A stretch of 31,648 nucleotides of DNA from a virus (IMGVR_UViG_3300017724_001256:1-31648); one strand, 5' to 3'. Positions 22,192 through 30,267 are shown, counted from the stretch's first letter. Notes: a model not told the origin generated them from the letters alone. Numbers and translations: made by a program.

Positions 22192-22372
22192 CTATTTCCC
22201 ACATATCCCTGACAGGTTTGTCTGCCATATAACGTTGACTGTATAGTCGCCAAATGCGACTACTCTTTTGGTACAGTGTTTTAGGATCATATACGTATCC
22301 ATACTCTGTACAGAAGGCTTGATAAGCCTCCAGGTCCTCAAACACTTTTGAAGCATTAAACTTACGTGACAT
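22157..22372 (-). CDS. Small conserved phage protein, 71 aa
   Basis: 71 residues, helical: VFEDLEAYQAFCTEYGYVYDPKTLY, then SRIWRLYSQRYMADKPVRDMW and a basic end. The motif with GYxYDxxTLY and KPVxDMW recurs in T4-like marine phages as an unnamed protein. AAGGA lies eight bases before the ATG. Its 3' end overlaps the fusion gene by 35 nt. Another frame over the same region has a poorer start and is rejected. Confidence 0.65.
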   Translation of the reverse strand: MSRKFNASKVFEDLEAYQAFCTEYGYVYDPKTLYQKSSRIWRLYSQRYMADKPVRDMWEIDGKKYKNNRRR

Positions 22373-22404
22373 TGTAATATTCCTTCTATTCTCATATTAC
22401 CGTT

Positions 22405-22803
22405 TTAGTTAATATCCGAGTCATTCGGATAGTCCATTTCGCAACCGTTTTCATTGTCCTCGGCTACTGAAATTTTAATGTAACGATTCGGATACTTTGT
22501 TTGTATTTCTAATGCCAAATCGTCTGCGATCATTTCACAACTCTTATGATTAAGTTGTAATACACTTGTACTGCTTTCTACTTCTGCATACAAACGTTCT
22601 AACCATCTTTTAAACTGTATGAATTCGATATCCCTATCGTCATGGAAGACTTCAATCCATACTTTAAAATGAAATATATGTCTGTGAGGATAACCTAAAA
22701 ACGATACATCGTCCCAGTCGCCAGTTGCTAACTTAGGATCTGTATCAGCACCAGGATACTTGTGAATACCCTCTTTGCTAAATGTTACCCATATACTTCT
22801 CAT
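22405..22803 (-). CDS. Conserved phage protein, possible T-fold (QueD-like) relative
   Basis: 132 residues. PHRHIFHFKVWIEVFHDDRDIEFIQFKRWLE resembles the QueD order (His cluster H40/H42/H45, beta strand, acidic D/E-F-x2-F/L-K). SCEMIADDLALEI and IKISVAEDNENG resemble the later PTxEN and VxExP parts. This suggests a tunnelling-fold paralogue of QueD. The pterin-binding Glu would be E90 or E115. It is a fold inference from motif order only. Many T4-like marine phages have such a protein, unnamed. Confidence 0.6.
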   Translation of the reverse strand: MRSIWVTFSKEGIHKYPGADTDPKLATGDWDDVSFLGYPHRHIFHFKVWIEVFHDDRDIEFIQFKRWLERLYAEVESSTSVLQLNHKSCEMIADDLALEIQTKYPNRYIKISVAEDNENGCEMDYPNDSDIN

Positions 22804-23216
22804 TATGCTTCCTTACTTGGATCCCATAGTGTTAAATTTTTAGTTTTCAGTCTGTTGACTACTAACTTATATCTGCTTTGTTCTTCTTTCCATTCTTTCA
22901 ACCAATTATGCCCATCACGTTCTGCATCAATAAAGATTGCATTAGTCATTGCTAGTGGTAGTAAAATTGCTACGTGAATAAAGATGCTACCTACTGTGTG
23001 ATAATTAACTACACCTAAGTAGTCAGTTGCTAAGAATCCAAACCACACACTCCATACAGTAAACAGCACTAACATAAAGTATGTTTGTAAACTAGGATCT
23101 GGAATATACTTTAATGGATTGTATCTCACATCCATTACACGTCTCCAACCACTTACAAGACTCATTACAGTTCTTCTAAATAAACTCGGCTTTTTAATCA
23201 TCGGTTCTACACTCAT
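22803..23216 (-). CDS. Conserved phage membrane protein
   Basis: 137 residues with two hydrophobic spans (about 47-65, YFMLVLFTVWSVWFGFLA, and about 76-95, GSIFIHVAILLPLAMTNAIF), connected by a short loop. The ends are basic and polar. AGGAAAAC precedes the ATG. Similar proteins of unknown function occur in T4-like cyanophages. It is coupled with the QueD-like protein after it (overlapping codons). Confidence 0.7.
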   Translation of the reverse strand: MSVEPMIKKPSLFRRTVMSLVSGWRRVMDVRYNPLKYIPDPSLQTYFMLVLFTVWSVWFGFLATDYLGVVNYHTVGSIFIHVAILLPLAMTNAIFIDAERDGHNWLKEWKEEQSRYKLVVNRLKTKNLTLWDPSKEA

Positions 23217-23225
23217 TTTGTTTTC

Positions 23226-23321
23226 CTATTTAACATGATGTCTTATGTACTCTTTAATTACATGCATACCATACGATAGCCATGTAACAATTATAAGACT
23301 CCATAACAATATCTCTATCAT
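23226..23321 (-). CDS. Tiny membrane protein, 31 aa, probably leaderless
   Basis: 31 residues: MIEILLWSLIIVTWLSYG is a hydrophobic segment, and the tail is basic (KEYIRHHVK). There is no RBS, and the promoter -10 box (23327-23332) puts the transcription start at or next to the ATG. The stop TAG is just before the next gene's RBS. It is a possible leaderless leader peptide for the long unit that follows. Confidence 0.5.
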   Translation of the reverse strand: MIEILLWSLIIVTWLSYGMHVIKEYIRHHVK

Positions 23322-23326
23322 TAGTA

Positions 23327-23355
23327 ATAATACTTGATTTTGTTAGTAAAGTCAA
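23327..23355 (-). promoter_or_regulatory. Sigma70-type promoter for the 23321-17519 unit
   Basis: TTGACT (23350-23355), 17 bp, TATTAT (23327-23332) on the minus strand. CTTGA and TCAAG around the spacer form a wide dyad. The predicted start is at or one base from the ATG at 23321. Confidence 0.75.
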
Positions 23356-24104
23356 GCATTAATTTGCCCAGATTCATAATAGTCATTCATTCTTTTAATA
23401 GTTTGCTTTTCCCAAATTTCATGTTGAGGATTTCTTACATCTGCCCAACTAGGATCAATTCGATAATATTCTTGCGTTTCCCATAGTTCAATCAACTTCG
23501 CATCTTGTTCAAAATCATCTAGTATAAAATTGTTCTTCTTCTTCCAATTATTTAGATGACCTAAGTCATGCTTGTTATTTTTACTCCAGACTCCACTTAC
23601 AATATCTTCAAACTCAACATTTGTCACCCTCTCATCTTCACTTGGTAACCATGAAGGATCATACTTGATAATATTGATCATATCCTTTACTGTATCTAAT
23701 GCGTGATCTTGTATCATTTTCTGACGATTAACCTCTAACCAGTAATGTCTTAAAAATCGTAACCATCTACTTTTCATTGTAGTGACTGTTACATGAATGA
23801 CTTCTTCAAAGTCCTCTATATTAGGAATAATCGAAACTGGTTGATGATGTGCAAACCAATTTCCCTGTGTCCATTCTTTGCTTATTAAGTTAGTTGTTAA
23901 ATCTAGCCATTGCTTTTCATGTATTGGCAAGATAAGATAAGGGACTTCTTCATTGTTTCCGTTCCATCCATTGGTGAGAGGTGATTTAAGGACATGATTG
24001 AATCTAGTTTGTACTATTGATGCTGTAAATGGACTTCTTCTCTCGTTCAGTAAATCGCACATGAGTCCGCCCGCACAATAAGAGGCGACACATATTATTT
24101 TCAT
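23352..24104 (-). CDS. Unknown protein translationally coupled to the DpdA-like enzyme
   Basis: 250 residues starting MKIICVASYCAGGLMCDLLN, a beta strand and glycine-rich loop that recalls the nucleotide-binding start of sulfotransferase or kinase folds without matching a Walker A motif. VTVTTMKSRWLRFLRHYW in the middle could be a second substrate-binding segment. The rest is Trp-rich and acidic. Its ATG overlaps the stop of the DpdA-like gene (ATGA). It could modify the base that DpdA inserts, or the DNA; this is speculation. No family assigned. Confidence 0.55.
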   Translation of the reverse strand: MKIICVASYCAGGLMCDLLNERRSPFTASIVQTRFNHVLKSPLTNGWNGNNEEVPYLILPIHEKQWLDLTTNLISKEWTQGNWFAHHQPVSIIPNIEDFEEVIHVTVTTMKSRWLRFLRHYWLEVNRQKMIQDHALDTVKDMINIIKYDPSWLPSEDERVTNVEFEDIVSGVWSKNNKHDLGHLNNWKKKNNFILDDFEQDAKLIELWETQEYYRIDPSWADVRNPQHEIWEKQTIKRMNDYYESGQINA

Positions 24105-25642
24105 TCATCTATAGCCTGCATTAGTTCATCACTATCTTCTAATTCTTCATCTGTATTTACTGCAGGTTCTTCTGCTACTGAAAATAATTCATCAAACATT
24201 GTGTTAGCATTAACGGCTCTCTTCCCTGAGTAGCCTGAACTCCCTGCTTTGATTTGCATCCAAAACTTACTGTGTTGATCAATCAAATCTAAACTTTTTT
24301 GTTTATCTTGTAGACTAAATATTTCATCAACTAGGTCACTGAAAGTAACACGTTCAAATGTTTCGTTCATCAACATTGCAGGTATAACACCTGATTCATA
24401 TTTTCTGTTTGCTTCTTGCACAGAAAACATATGTTGATAAACATTATGTGCTTTAAGAAGAGTATAACTCAACGTGTCCCAACTAGTCTTTGTTTCTTTA
24501 CCATGTTGACCTAAGAAGCCATGTCCTCTATAACACAAGTCTTTTAATACTAGTGCTTTTGTAATAGGGGAGTCAGTAAACTTCTCATGTATACCGTCTT
24601 GCAAGACTGCATCAATATAAGGACGTGAATCATCTGCATAGTCTTTGTTCTCAGCAGTCTTCTCCATAGAGTAAGTCCATTTAGTATTATGCTCAAATGT
24701 TGAGTTGTTATATGCTAGTCCTTTAGCCGCCCCAAAGAAAGGAGATGCACAATCGAATGTAATCATAAAGTTCGGATTGTGATACTTTCTTACTGCTTTT
24801 TGAATGTCAGTAAACAATACTGCATACTCTAAGATAGATGTACCAAGACAATGAAGTAAATCATGTTTACCTTCTCCTAATAGTCCATCATGGATAAGGA
24901 AGACGATTCTTCTTAGCATCAAATGAATATCAATTTTGTTCTGACCACCGAATGCCCAACCATTGAAATGATTATCTGGGTAAACAGCAGGGTCAGCATA
25001 CATTTTGAATTCTTCATACCATTCATCTGATTGTTTATGAGTTTGACCTTGAAGTACATTTAAGAACTTACAAGCACCACTTCGATGATGAATGAAGTAA
25101 TCGTTATTAATATGCGTAGCAATTTTACACTCTTCAATAGTTGTGATGCCATGCTTATCAACTAAGTCTGTCTTCATCAATATCATTGAAGGAATATCTA
25201 AACACATACCATAATCCATGTATTCGTCCATCCAAGACAAAACTTTCTTACGTTGTTTCATTGCTTTAGGGCAATTAGGATCCTTCCAGTCGGCGGGCCA
25301 CTGACCTTTCATAATTTGAAAACCACCAGAATCTCCTAACATGAAAGTTCCTTCTTCACGTTCTCTGATGATAGACTCATTAGGATTGTCGCTAGTGATG
25401 TCTAGGTCTGCGTGGCCCGCAGAGTATAACCCCCATTTGTAGTTATACAGTCCTTGTTTAGAGTTTAAAAAGTTTAAACATTCTACGTCTCCATTTAGTC
25501 CTGCAGGAATACGTTCTTCAGGGAAATAATCCATTCCTTTACGTTGTCTACCTAATCCAGCGATAAAGAAACTGCTAACAGCAGGCAAGAATAACGCCCA
25601 ATCGTCTTTGTGTTCGGCTGAAAGATTTACTTGCTCTGCCAT
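24101..25642 (-). CDS. dpdA: DpdA-like 7-deazaguanine transglycosylase (TGT family)
   Basis: 513 residues of the tRNA-guanine transglycosylase superfamily. DSGGFQ (D104, general acid/base position), LQG (198-200), GWAFGG (228-233), HCLGTS (264-269) and TFDCAS (D297, nucleophile position) follow the TGT order. The canonical CxCxxC zinc site is not visible; only a C-terminal LKAHNVYQHM resembles the HN region. DpdA enzymes in phages and bacterial islands exchange guanine in DNA for 7-deazaguanines. Proximity to the sliding clamp and polymerase supports DNA rather than tRNA as target. It is eight bases from the clamp gene and shares its promoter. Confidence 0.82.
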   Translation of the reverse strand: MAEQVNLSAEHKDDWALFLPAVSSFFIAGLGRQRKGMDYFPEERIPAGLNGDVECLNFLNSKQGLYNYKWGLYSAGHADLDITSDNPNESIIREREEGTFMLGDSGGFQIMKGQWPADWKDPNCPKAMKQRKKVLSWMDEYMDYGMCLDIPSMILMKTDLVDKHGITTIEECKIATHINNDYFIHHRSGACKFLNVLQGQTHKQSDEWYEEFKMYADPAVYPDNHFNGWAFGGQNKIDIHLMLRRIVFLIHDGLLGEGKHDLLHCLGTSILEYAVLFTDIQKAVRKYHNPNFMITFDCASPFFGAAKGLAYNNSTFEHNTKWTYSMEKTAENKDYADDSRPYIDAVLQDGIHEKFTDSPITKALVLKDLCYRGHGFLGQHGKETKTSWDTLSYTLLKAHNVYQHMFSVQEANRKYESGVIPAMLMNETFERVTFSDLVDEIFSLQDKQKSLDLIDQHSKFWMQIKAGSSGYSGKRAVNANTMFDELFSVAEEPAVNTDEELEDSDELMQAIDE

Positions 25643-25647
25643 AATTT

Positions 25648-26379
25648 TTACTTCGCTTGTGCTGGTAATAGATATTCGTAAACAGTATAACCACTGTCTA
25701 CTGTGATTTGTGCCGCCCCTTGATCAGAGATACGCACAGTCTTGTCACCTGGCAGATCCATGATTGACAAGAATACTTTAACAGGCCATTGCCATGTTCT
25801 ACTCAACGTTCCAGTTACAGAAGGTTGAAAGACAAAGTTGCCTGAGTGAGTTGACGGCTCACCAAAGAAGATTTTAAGATCGCCACCATCTGTCTTAGTT
25901 GTAAAGTTTAACTCTTCTGAGTTTGCTTGTGCTTGTTTCTTCAGACGTAAAATACCTGCGATTGTAGGTTCAAATTCAACGTCCCATTGAGCACCTTTAA
26001 ACGTGACATTTCTTACTTTTTCTTCAATAAGTGCTTTTGACATCAAACGATAGTCATTAATAAAGTCATTGTTCTTAGTAGCAAAGTGAATTGCTTGTGG
26101 CACATCAACGCCATCAACTTGCTTATGAGTCATACTAATAGTAGAATTCTCATCATAATCATCAAAACTTAGAATCGTTTTGAGTTTGCCTAGATTAGGC
26201 ATACCGAATGTACCGATGAAATCAGCAACAGGCGTCTTTGTTTTACCACTTACAATAACAGACTTATCATCTGCAATCGCATTGACCTCTGTCTCTGTAG
26301 CAGTACCATCAATCTTAACTAGATCAATGATGCCTAAGCCGAATGTATATTCGATCAAATCTTGTAAATTATCTTTCAT
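25648..26379 (-). CDS. 45: Sliding clamp (T4 gp45-like)
   Basis: 243 residues. VADFIGTFGMPNLGKLKTILSFDDYD is the signature of T4-type gp45 in marine phages. The protein would form a trimeric ring that holds the polymerase on DNA and, in T4, also activates late transcription. AGAGGAAAATAA before the ATG is a strong RBS. It is transcribed from the promoter at 26420-26448 with the DpdA-like gene. Clamp loader genes and the late sigma (gp55) are not in the window. Confidence 0.88.
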   Translation of the reverse strand: MKDNLQDLIEYTFGLGIIDLVKIDGTATETEVNAIADDKSVIVSGKTKTPVADFIGTFGMPNLGKLKTILSFDDYDENSTISMTHKQVDGVDVPQAIHFATKNNDFINDYRLMSKALIEEKVRNVTFKGAQWDVEFEPTIAGILRLKKQAQANSEELNFTTKTDGGDLKIFFGEPSTHSGNFVFQPSVTGTLSRTWQWPVKVFLSIMDLPGDKTVRISDQGAAQITVDSGYTVYEYLLPAQAK

Positions 26380-26419
26380 TTATTTTCCTCTTTAAAGTAT
26401 TTAGGTAGATATAGTGTGT

Positions 26420-26448
26420 ATTATATCTGGTTTTATTACACATTGCAA
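26420..26448 (-). promoter_or_regulatory. Sigma70-type promoter for the clamp-dpdA unit
   Basis: TTGCAA (26443-26448), 17 bp, TATAAT (26420-26425) on the minus strand. Upstream, GTCCAAAA and GGGTAAAC repeat a sequence seen ahead of the promoter at 29476. Confidence 0.72.
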
Positions 26449-26465
26449 TTGTTTTGGACAACTGT

Positions 26466-29180
26466 TTACCCGAAACTAAACAATTCATCAAATGTTGAAT
26501 TAGTGTCTGTGTTTGCTCTTAAATCCCATTTAAGAACTCCGAGTAAGTTGCTGATCTTTTCATCTACGAGTGTAGACTCCATTAAATTATCATCGAACGG
26601 CAGTTCTTTGAACCATTGAGGCAATCTAAGTTGATCAGTAGGATATGCAATACTTGTATATCCAAGAGCATTAGTCTTTAGTTTACATACTACGACTTTA
26701 AAGCCATCCATGATCTCCATTGAGTAGTTGTCACCATGAACACGTTTGAGTGTGTTCCAATTCATTGCCGCCCTCACGTGACCAGGCATGTTTGCTCGAC
26801 CAGTTTTAGACTTTTTCTCTAACTGAGTGTAATGAGTTAACTTGTTTACACCCTTAGGAGAACCTTTTGTCCAAGAATCTTTGTCACCTAAGTGAAGTTT
26901 AAACTCTTTGATCTTTTCGATAATGTCCTCACGGCTTTTACCACCAAGAGCCATTTCTAACACTTCCATCAAAAAGTCTTGTATATACTTAGGAGTATCT
27001 GCTCGTTTGAGATCGAGTCCCATTGCTTTAACTTTCATTGCACCATTAGCATCAGTACGTTTGCCTTCATTGTCATAAATATTAATTGCATATCTTTTCT
27101 TAGTGATGAACAATCCTCTGTCCCCACAAACTTCTCTACCGCCTTTGATTATCTCACCTTTTTCACGCGGACAATGAAATGCTGTTTCCATAAAACCAGG
27201 GAAAGATATATTACATTGATCAGACATACTTTCATACAAATCAATAAACGTTTGCTTCTTGTCTTCTAGTGTCATGTCTGCGGGAAGTTCATCTTTCAAC
27301 ATAGGCCATGCAGAGAAATAACATGAGTCAGTATCACCATAGACCATCGAATCGCCTGTATGATCATATACCCCAGTCATTATCTCATTGATATATGCTG
27401 ACATATGTTTTGTAACACTACGACCAGTCAATGTTACAGACTGTCCTATACGTTTATCATAGAAACGACAATGCTCATTCAAAAGTGCGCCATATGCTGA
27501 GTTTAGTAGAATCTTACGAACTAACTGTCTCTTGTCCCAATACTCAATGTCTTCTTTTGTTTTAGCCTCTCTGAGTTTGCCCTGCATAATCTTACGATCA
27601 GAATACCATTTAGACAACAGTCCGGGAATCACACCCTCAACATCTGATCTAAAGATTGTGCCATTAGCACTAAGAATGAAAGGATTATTTGAATCATAAA
27701 TCCACTTCCATACTTCAGCCGCACTCTTCTCTTCTGAACTCCCATCTTCAAAATCAACTGTTAGCATTGTACCACGTTCCTGATTCTGAATTGCAGTATA
27801 CTCAAGTGAGCCAAATAGTCCTTCCCATAAGATAGGACCTTCTACTGATGCATCACCTTTCTTGTAACGAGATTTCTTCTTAGCAAGTTCTAGTCCTTTT
27901 TCTTGCATATACTGCTCAGTCAATGTATGTTTTACTTGACCAACAATTGTTTCAGGCGCCATATTCAATGCTCGTATCACTGAAGGATACAGAGAGTTGA
28001 TATCGACAGAACCTATCCAGTCATGCAACCCTTTCTTCGGAGTCATAACATAAGCACCTGCCGCTGTGCCTTCACTAACTGTATTGATGTTTTGTCTAAT
28101 CTTGTTAGGCACAACAACACCACGTTCATGTGCTTCGTTCATAATAGCCATTTCAATCATAGCCACTGAACCCATGACAGTCGGAAGTAATACAGTATTC
28201 TCATGCGCCATCTGATTAGCAAGTTCAATAAACTGCAATTTATCATCTAGTTTTTTGAGTAGTAAAGTGTCCTGTCTGTTGTATTCGATAAACGTTTTGA
28301 AGTCTTTGTTATACAACTGATCGAGTGATCCTTCATACTCAGTCTTCTTTTCACCGACTTCCATTTCACCAATTGCATCTAGTTTATAACTATGACGAGA
28401 TTCATAATTATACTTCTTATAGAGTGCAAGATAATCTAAATGAATACGACCTACTAAGTCAAACGTTTCTTCTTCCTTACCGAACCTTTCATATGTTCTT
28501 TTCTTAGGATATTGACCTAATAGACAGAACTTACGAGTATCGTCTTTAGACATCACACGTGTAACACGATTGACCATATACGGAATATCATATCCTTCTG
28601 AGTTCCAACCTGACAACACATCTGCATCTTCGATCAAAGTAAAGAATACATCAAACAATTCTTTCTCTGTTCTAAACAACATTGTGTCAGGGAAGTCTTT
28701 GATTGCTTCTTGTGCAGTCTCATACGTCATATGAGAAGGCGGAACTGCTAGACAAACTAGTTGATCGAGCCAGTCTAAGTATAAACTGACAGCAGTTACA
28801 GGATTAAAAGGATCACTCGGAGGAGAGAATCCTTTTGCAGGGTCAAAGTCTACCTCGATATCAAAGAAACATGTATGCAGTTTCGGAGCATCGATTTTTA
28901 GATAGTTCTCACTTAGACATCGAAATACTATTGGCACATCACTCTCAAACAAACGTCTATTTGAATGAATTCTTTTCTCTTTCTCAAATTCACTTTGTTT
29001 GCGTGAGGAAAACTTAGTGACAGAAGTGTTATATAAAGAACGATGTTTACCTTTAGAATCTTCGTAATACAATACGTAGTTCGTAGGGTATTCTTTGAAT
29101 TCCCTATTTCCTTCAGGCGTTCTCTCTACAACACAGATTCTATCCGCAGTTTTATCATGGATTGCATCAATATACGACAT
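26466..29180 (-). CDS. 43: Family B DNA polymerase (T4 gp43-like)
   Basis: 904 residues with all expected motifs. In the 3'-5' exonuclease: FFDIEV (D107, E109), GWNSEGYDIPYMVNR, and YNRQDTLLLKK. In the polymerase: DINSLYPSVI (motif A, about 392), KILLNSAYGALLN (motif B, about 555) and VYGDTDSCYF (motif C, about 614), then KKRYAIN. Length equals T4 gp43 (898). The C-terminal end TFDELFSFG resembles a clamp-binding tail; a similar TMFDELFSV sequence occurs near the DpdA-like C-terminus. It is coupled to the DsbA-like gene (TAATG). Confidence 0.96.
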   Translation of the reverse strand: MSYIDAIHDKTADRICVVERTPEGNREFKEYPTNYVLYYEDSKGKHRSLYNTSVTKFSSRKQSEFEKEKRIHSNRRLFESDVPIVFRCLSENYLKIDAPKLHTCFFDIEVDFDPAKGFSPPSDPFNPVTAVSLYLDWLDQLVCLAVPPSHMTYETAQEAIKDFPDTMLFRTEKELFDVFFTLIEDADVLSGWNSEGYDIPYMVNRVTRVMSKDDTRKFCLLGQYPKKRTYERFGKEEETFDLVGRIHLDYLALYKKYNYESRHSYKLDAIGEMEVGEKKTEYEGSLDQLYNKDFKTFIEYNRQDTLLLKKLDDKLQFIELANQMAHENTVLLPTVMGSVAMIEMAIMNEAHERGVVVPNKIRQNINTVSEGTAAGAYVMTPKKGLHDWIGSVDINSLYPSVIRALNMAPETIVGQVKHTLTEQYMQEKGLELAKKKSRYKKGDASVEGPILWEGLFGSLEYTAIQNQERGTMLTVDFEDGSSEEKSAAEVWKWIYDSNNPFILSANGTIFRSDVEGVIPGLLSKWYSDRKIMQGKLREAKTKEDIEYWDKRQLVRKILLNSAYGALLNEHCRFYDKRIGQSVTLTGRSVTKHMSAYINEIMTGVYDHTGDSMVYGDTDSCYFSAWPMLKDELPADMTLEDKKQTFIDLYESMSDQCNISFPGFMETAFHCPREKGEIIKGGREVCGDRGLFITKKRYAINIYDNEGKRTDANGAMKVKAMGLDLKRADTPKYIQDFLMEVLEMALGGKSREDIIEKIKEFKLHLGDKDSWTKGSPKGVNKLTHYTQLEKKSKTGRANMPGHVRAAMNWNTLKRVHGDNYSMEIMDGFKVVVCKLKTNALGYTSIAYPTDQLRLPQWFKELPFDDNLMESTLVDEKISNLLGVLKWDLRANTDTNSTFDELFSFG

Positions 29181-29443
29181 TAAATAGTTCTACCAACTGT
29201 CTCCAATATATCGTTTAGTTGCTCATGGTCAGCATTCGTATCAGTTAATTTGCTTTTGTGTGCAATTCTGATTGCTTTTTTTAGAATACCAGGTTTGATT
29301 TCAAGTTCTTCTGCAATTGCTTTTACAGTATCGTTGAGTCCACCATTAAGTGTCTCTACTTCATGCATTACTGCCATACCTTCGTTTACTAATTGCTTCA
29401 GTTTATTAACCTGCTCAGGGTTAAAGTATTTTGCTCCGGACAT
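29180..29443 (-). CDS. dsbA: DsbA-like small double-strand DNA-binding protein
   Basis: 87 residues, helical. VETLNGGLNDTVKAIAEELEIKPGILKKAIRIAHKSKL looks like a small helix-turn-helix or ArsR-like DNA-binding helix bundle and fits T4 DsbA (89 residues), which binds late promoter regions. AGGAG lies before the ATG. It is first in the unit with polymerase. The name is from size, position and the helix pattern, so it is only probable. Confidence 0.6.
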   Translation of the reverse strand: MSGAKYFNPEQVNKLKQLVNEGMAVMHEVETLNGGLNDTVKAIAEELEIKPGILKKAIRIAHKSKLTDTNADHEQLNDILETVGRTI

Positions 29444-29475
29444 AATTACTCCTATAAATTTTAGTTTGTCTGCAT

Positions 29476-29504
29476 AGTATATAGTACTCTGAGACAGGAG
29501 TCAA
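29476..29504 (-). promoter_or_regulatory. Sigma70-type promoter for the dsbA-polymerase unit
   Basis: TTGACT (29499-29504), 17 bp, TATACT (29476-29481) on the minus strand, followed by a leader of about 26 nt with AGGAG. An A-tract (AAAAAAAA) just upstream could act as an UP element. Confidence 0.75.
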
Positions 29505-29521
29505 TCTTTTTTTTGGACAGT

Positions 29522-29746
29522 TTACCCGTTTCTTTTGTCGATATCTTTGCAGATAGATTTCGCTAGGTCACTGCCTGTGTTAACGAATACAAAAGGGAAT
29601 ACAGCATGAATGAGGACTGCTATGCCAGTTAAGATCATAAGGACACCATAGGTCAAGGCGTTTTTGAAATGGGCGAAATAAGTCTCGCCGAGGGAGTGAG
29701 GGTGTTCAGTGAACTTACTGAAATATGTGTGGATTCTCTTTGCCAT
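29522..29746 (-). CDS. DUF6356-like membrane protein
   Basis: 74 residues from ATG 29746. HPHSLGETYFAHFKNAL is the DUF6356 signature, followed by two closely packed hydrophobic stretches (YGVLMILTGIAVLIHAVFPFVFV). Function of the family is not known; it is found in alphaproteobacteria and phages. A longer TTG start at 29770 is unlikely. The start lies inside the 3' end of the metalloprotease gene (32 nt overlap). Confidence 0.7.
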   Translation of the reverse strand: MAKRIHTYFSKFTEHPHSLGETYFAHFKNALTYGVLMILTGIAVLIHAVFPFVFVNTGSDLAKSICKDIDKRNG

Positions 29747-30254
29747 AGATTTTAATATACTTCCCAGCAACCATATCAGCGGCCGCTTCTATTGGTGATC
29801 CTGGATAACTATCTCCGGCTTTTATTAAATCCTTTTCCCCTTGGCGAATATGCACAAGTTCATGGAACACAGTTCGCATAATATCAATTAAGTTTCTATT
29901 ACCATAGACCCAAATTTCATCAGAACCCATTACATGTTTGCCTGTGTGATGACCTTCTTGTGCTTCTTCAGTGTCATAACTAACTACAATCTTAGGCATA
30001 TTTTCAATCTTTAAACGTTTGCCCATCCATTCAGCACCTTTCTGTGCTTCGTCTTCGATGCTTAACCCATCATCAAACATTTGATCAGATGCAGTTAGTT
30101 CTTGTCGTGCTTTATGATTTTGCCTGCCAGCCGCTTTTGCGTTATGATAAAGTTTACCTTTTTCATCGACATTGTACTGGTCACTTTTAATCTTAGGTAG
30201 TCTATTCTCTAAGTCTTTTAGCGGGGATTCTGTGATAAAGTCTTTTGCTCTCAT
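29715..30254 (-). CDS. Zinc metalloprotease-like protein with capsid-targeting-like N-terminus
   Basis: 179 residues. FHELVHIRQGE is an HExxH zinc motif, and SPIEAAADMVAG downstream gives the third ligand (Glu), as in gluzincin-type proteases. The N-terminus MRAKDFITES closely resembles the T4 capsid-targeting sequence (MKTYQEF[IT]xE), cleaved after Glu by the prohead protease. The ATG at 30254 is chosen over 30269 for this reason, and because the late core 30260-30267 lies directly upstream. It may be packaged and injected. That is inference from motif similarity. Confidence 0.75.
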   Translation of the reverse strand: MRAKDFITESPLKDLENRLPKIKSDQYNVDEKGKLYHNAKAAGRQNHKARQELTASDQMFDDGLSIEDEAQKGAEWMGKRLKIENMPKIVVSYDTEEAQEGHHTGKHVMGSDEIWVYGNRNLIDIMRTVFHELVHIRQGEKDLIKAGDSYPGSPIEAAADMVAGKYIKIYGKENPHIFQ

Positions 30255-30259
30255 GTTAT

Positions 30260-30267
30260 TATTTATC
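30260..30267 (-). promoter_or_regulatory. Late promoter core GATAAATA before the metalloprotease
   Basis: ATGATAAATAATAAC on the minus strand, six bases before the ATG at 30254. By T4 rules transcription would start about at the ATG, giving a leaderless or nearly leaderless mRNA. Confidence 0.5.

Noticed and set aside
22192-22395. Minus-strand frame of 67 codons
   Set aside because: Overlaps the better-supported gene at 22157-22372, which has AAGGA at the right distance and a recognisable phage motif.
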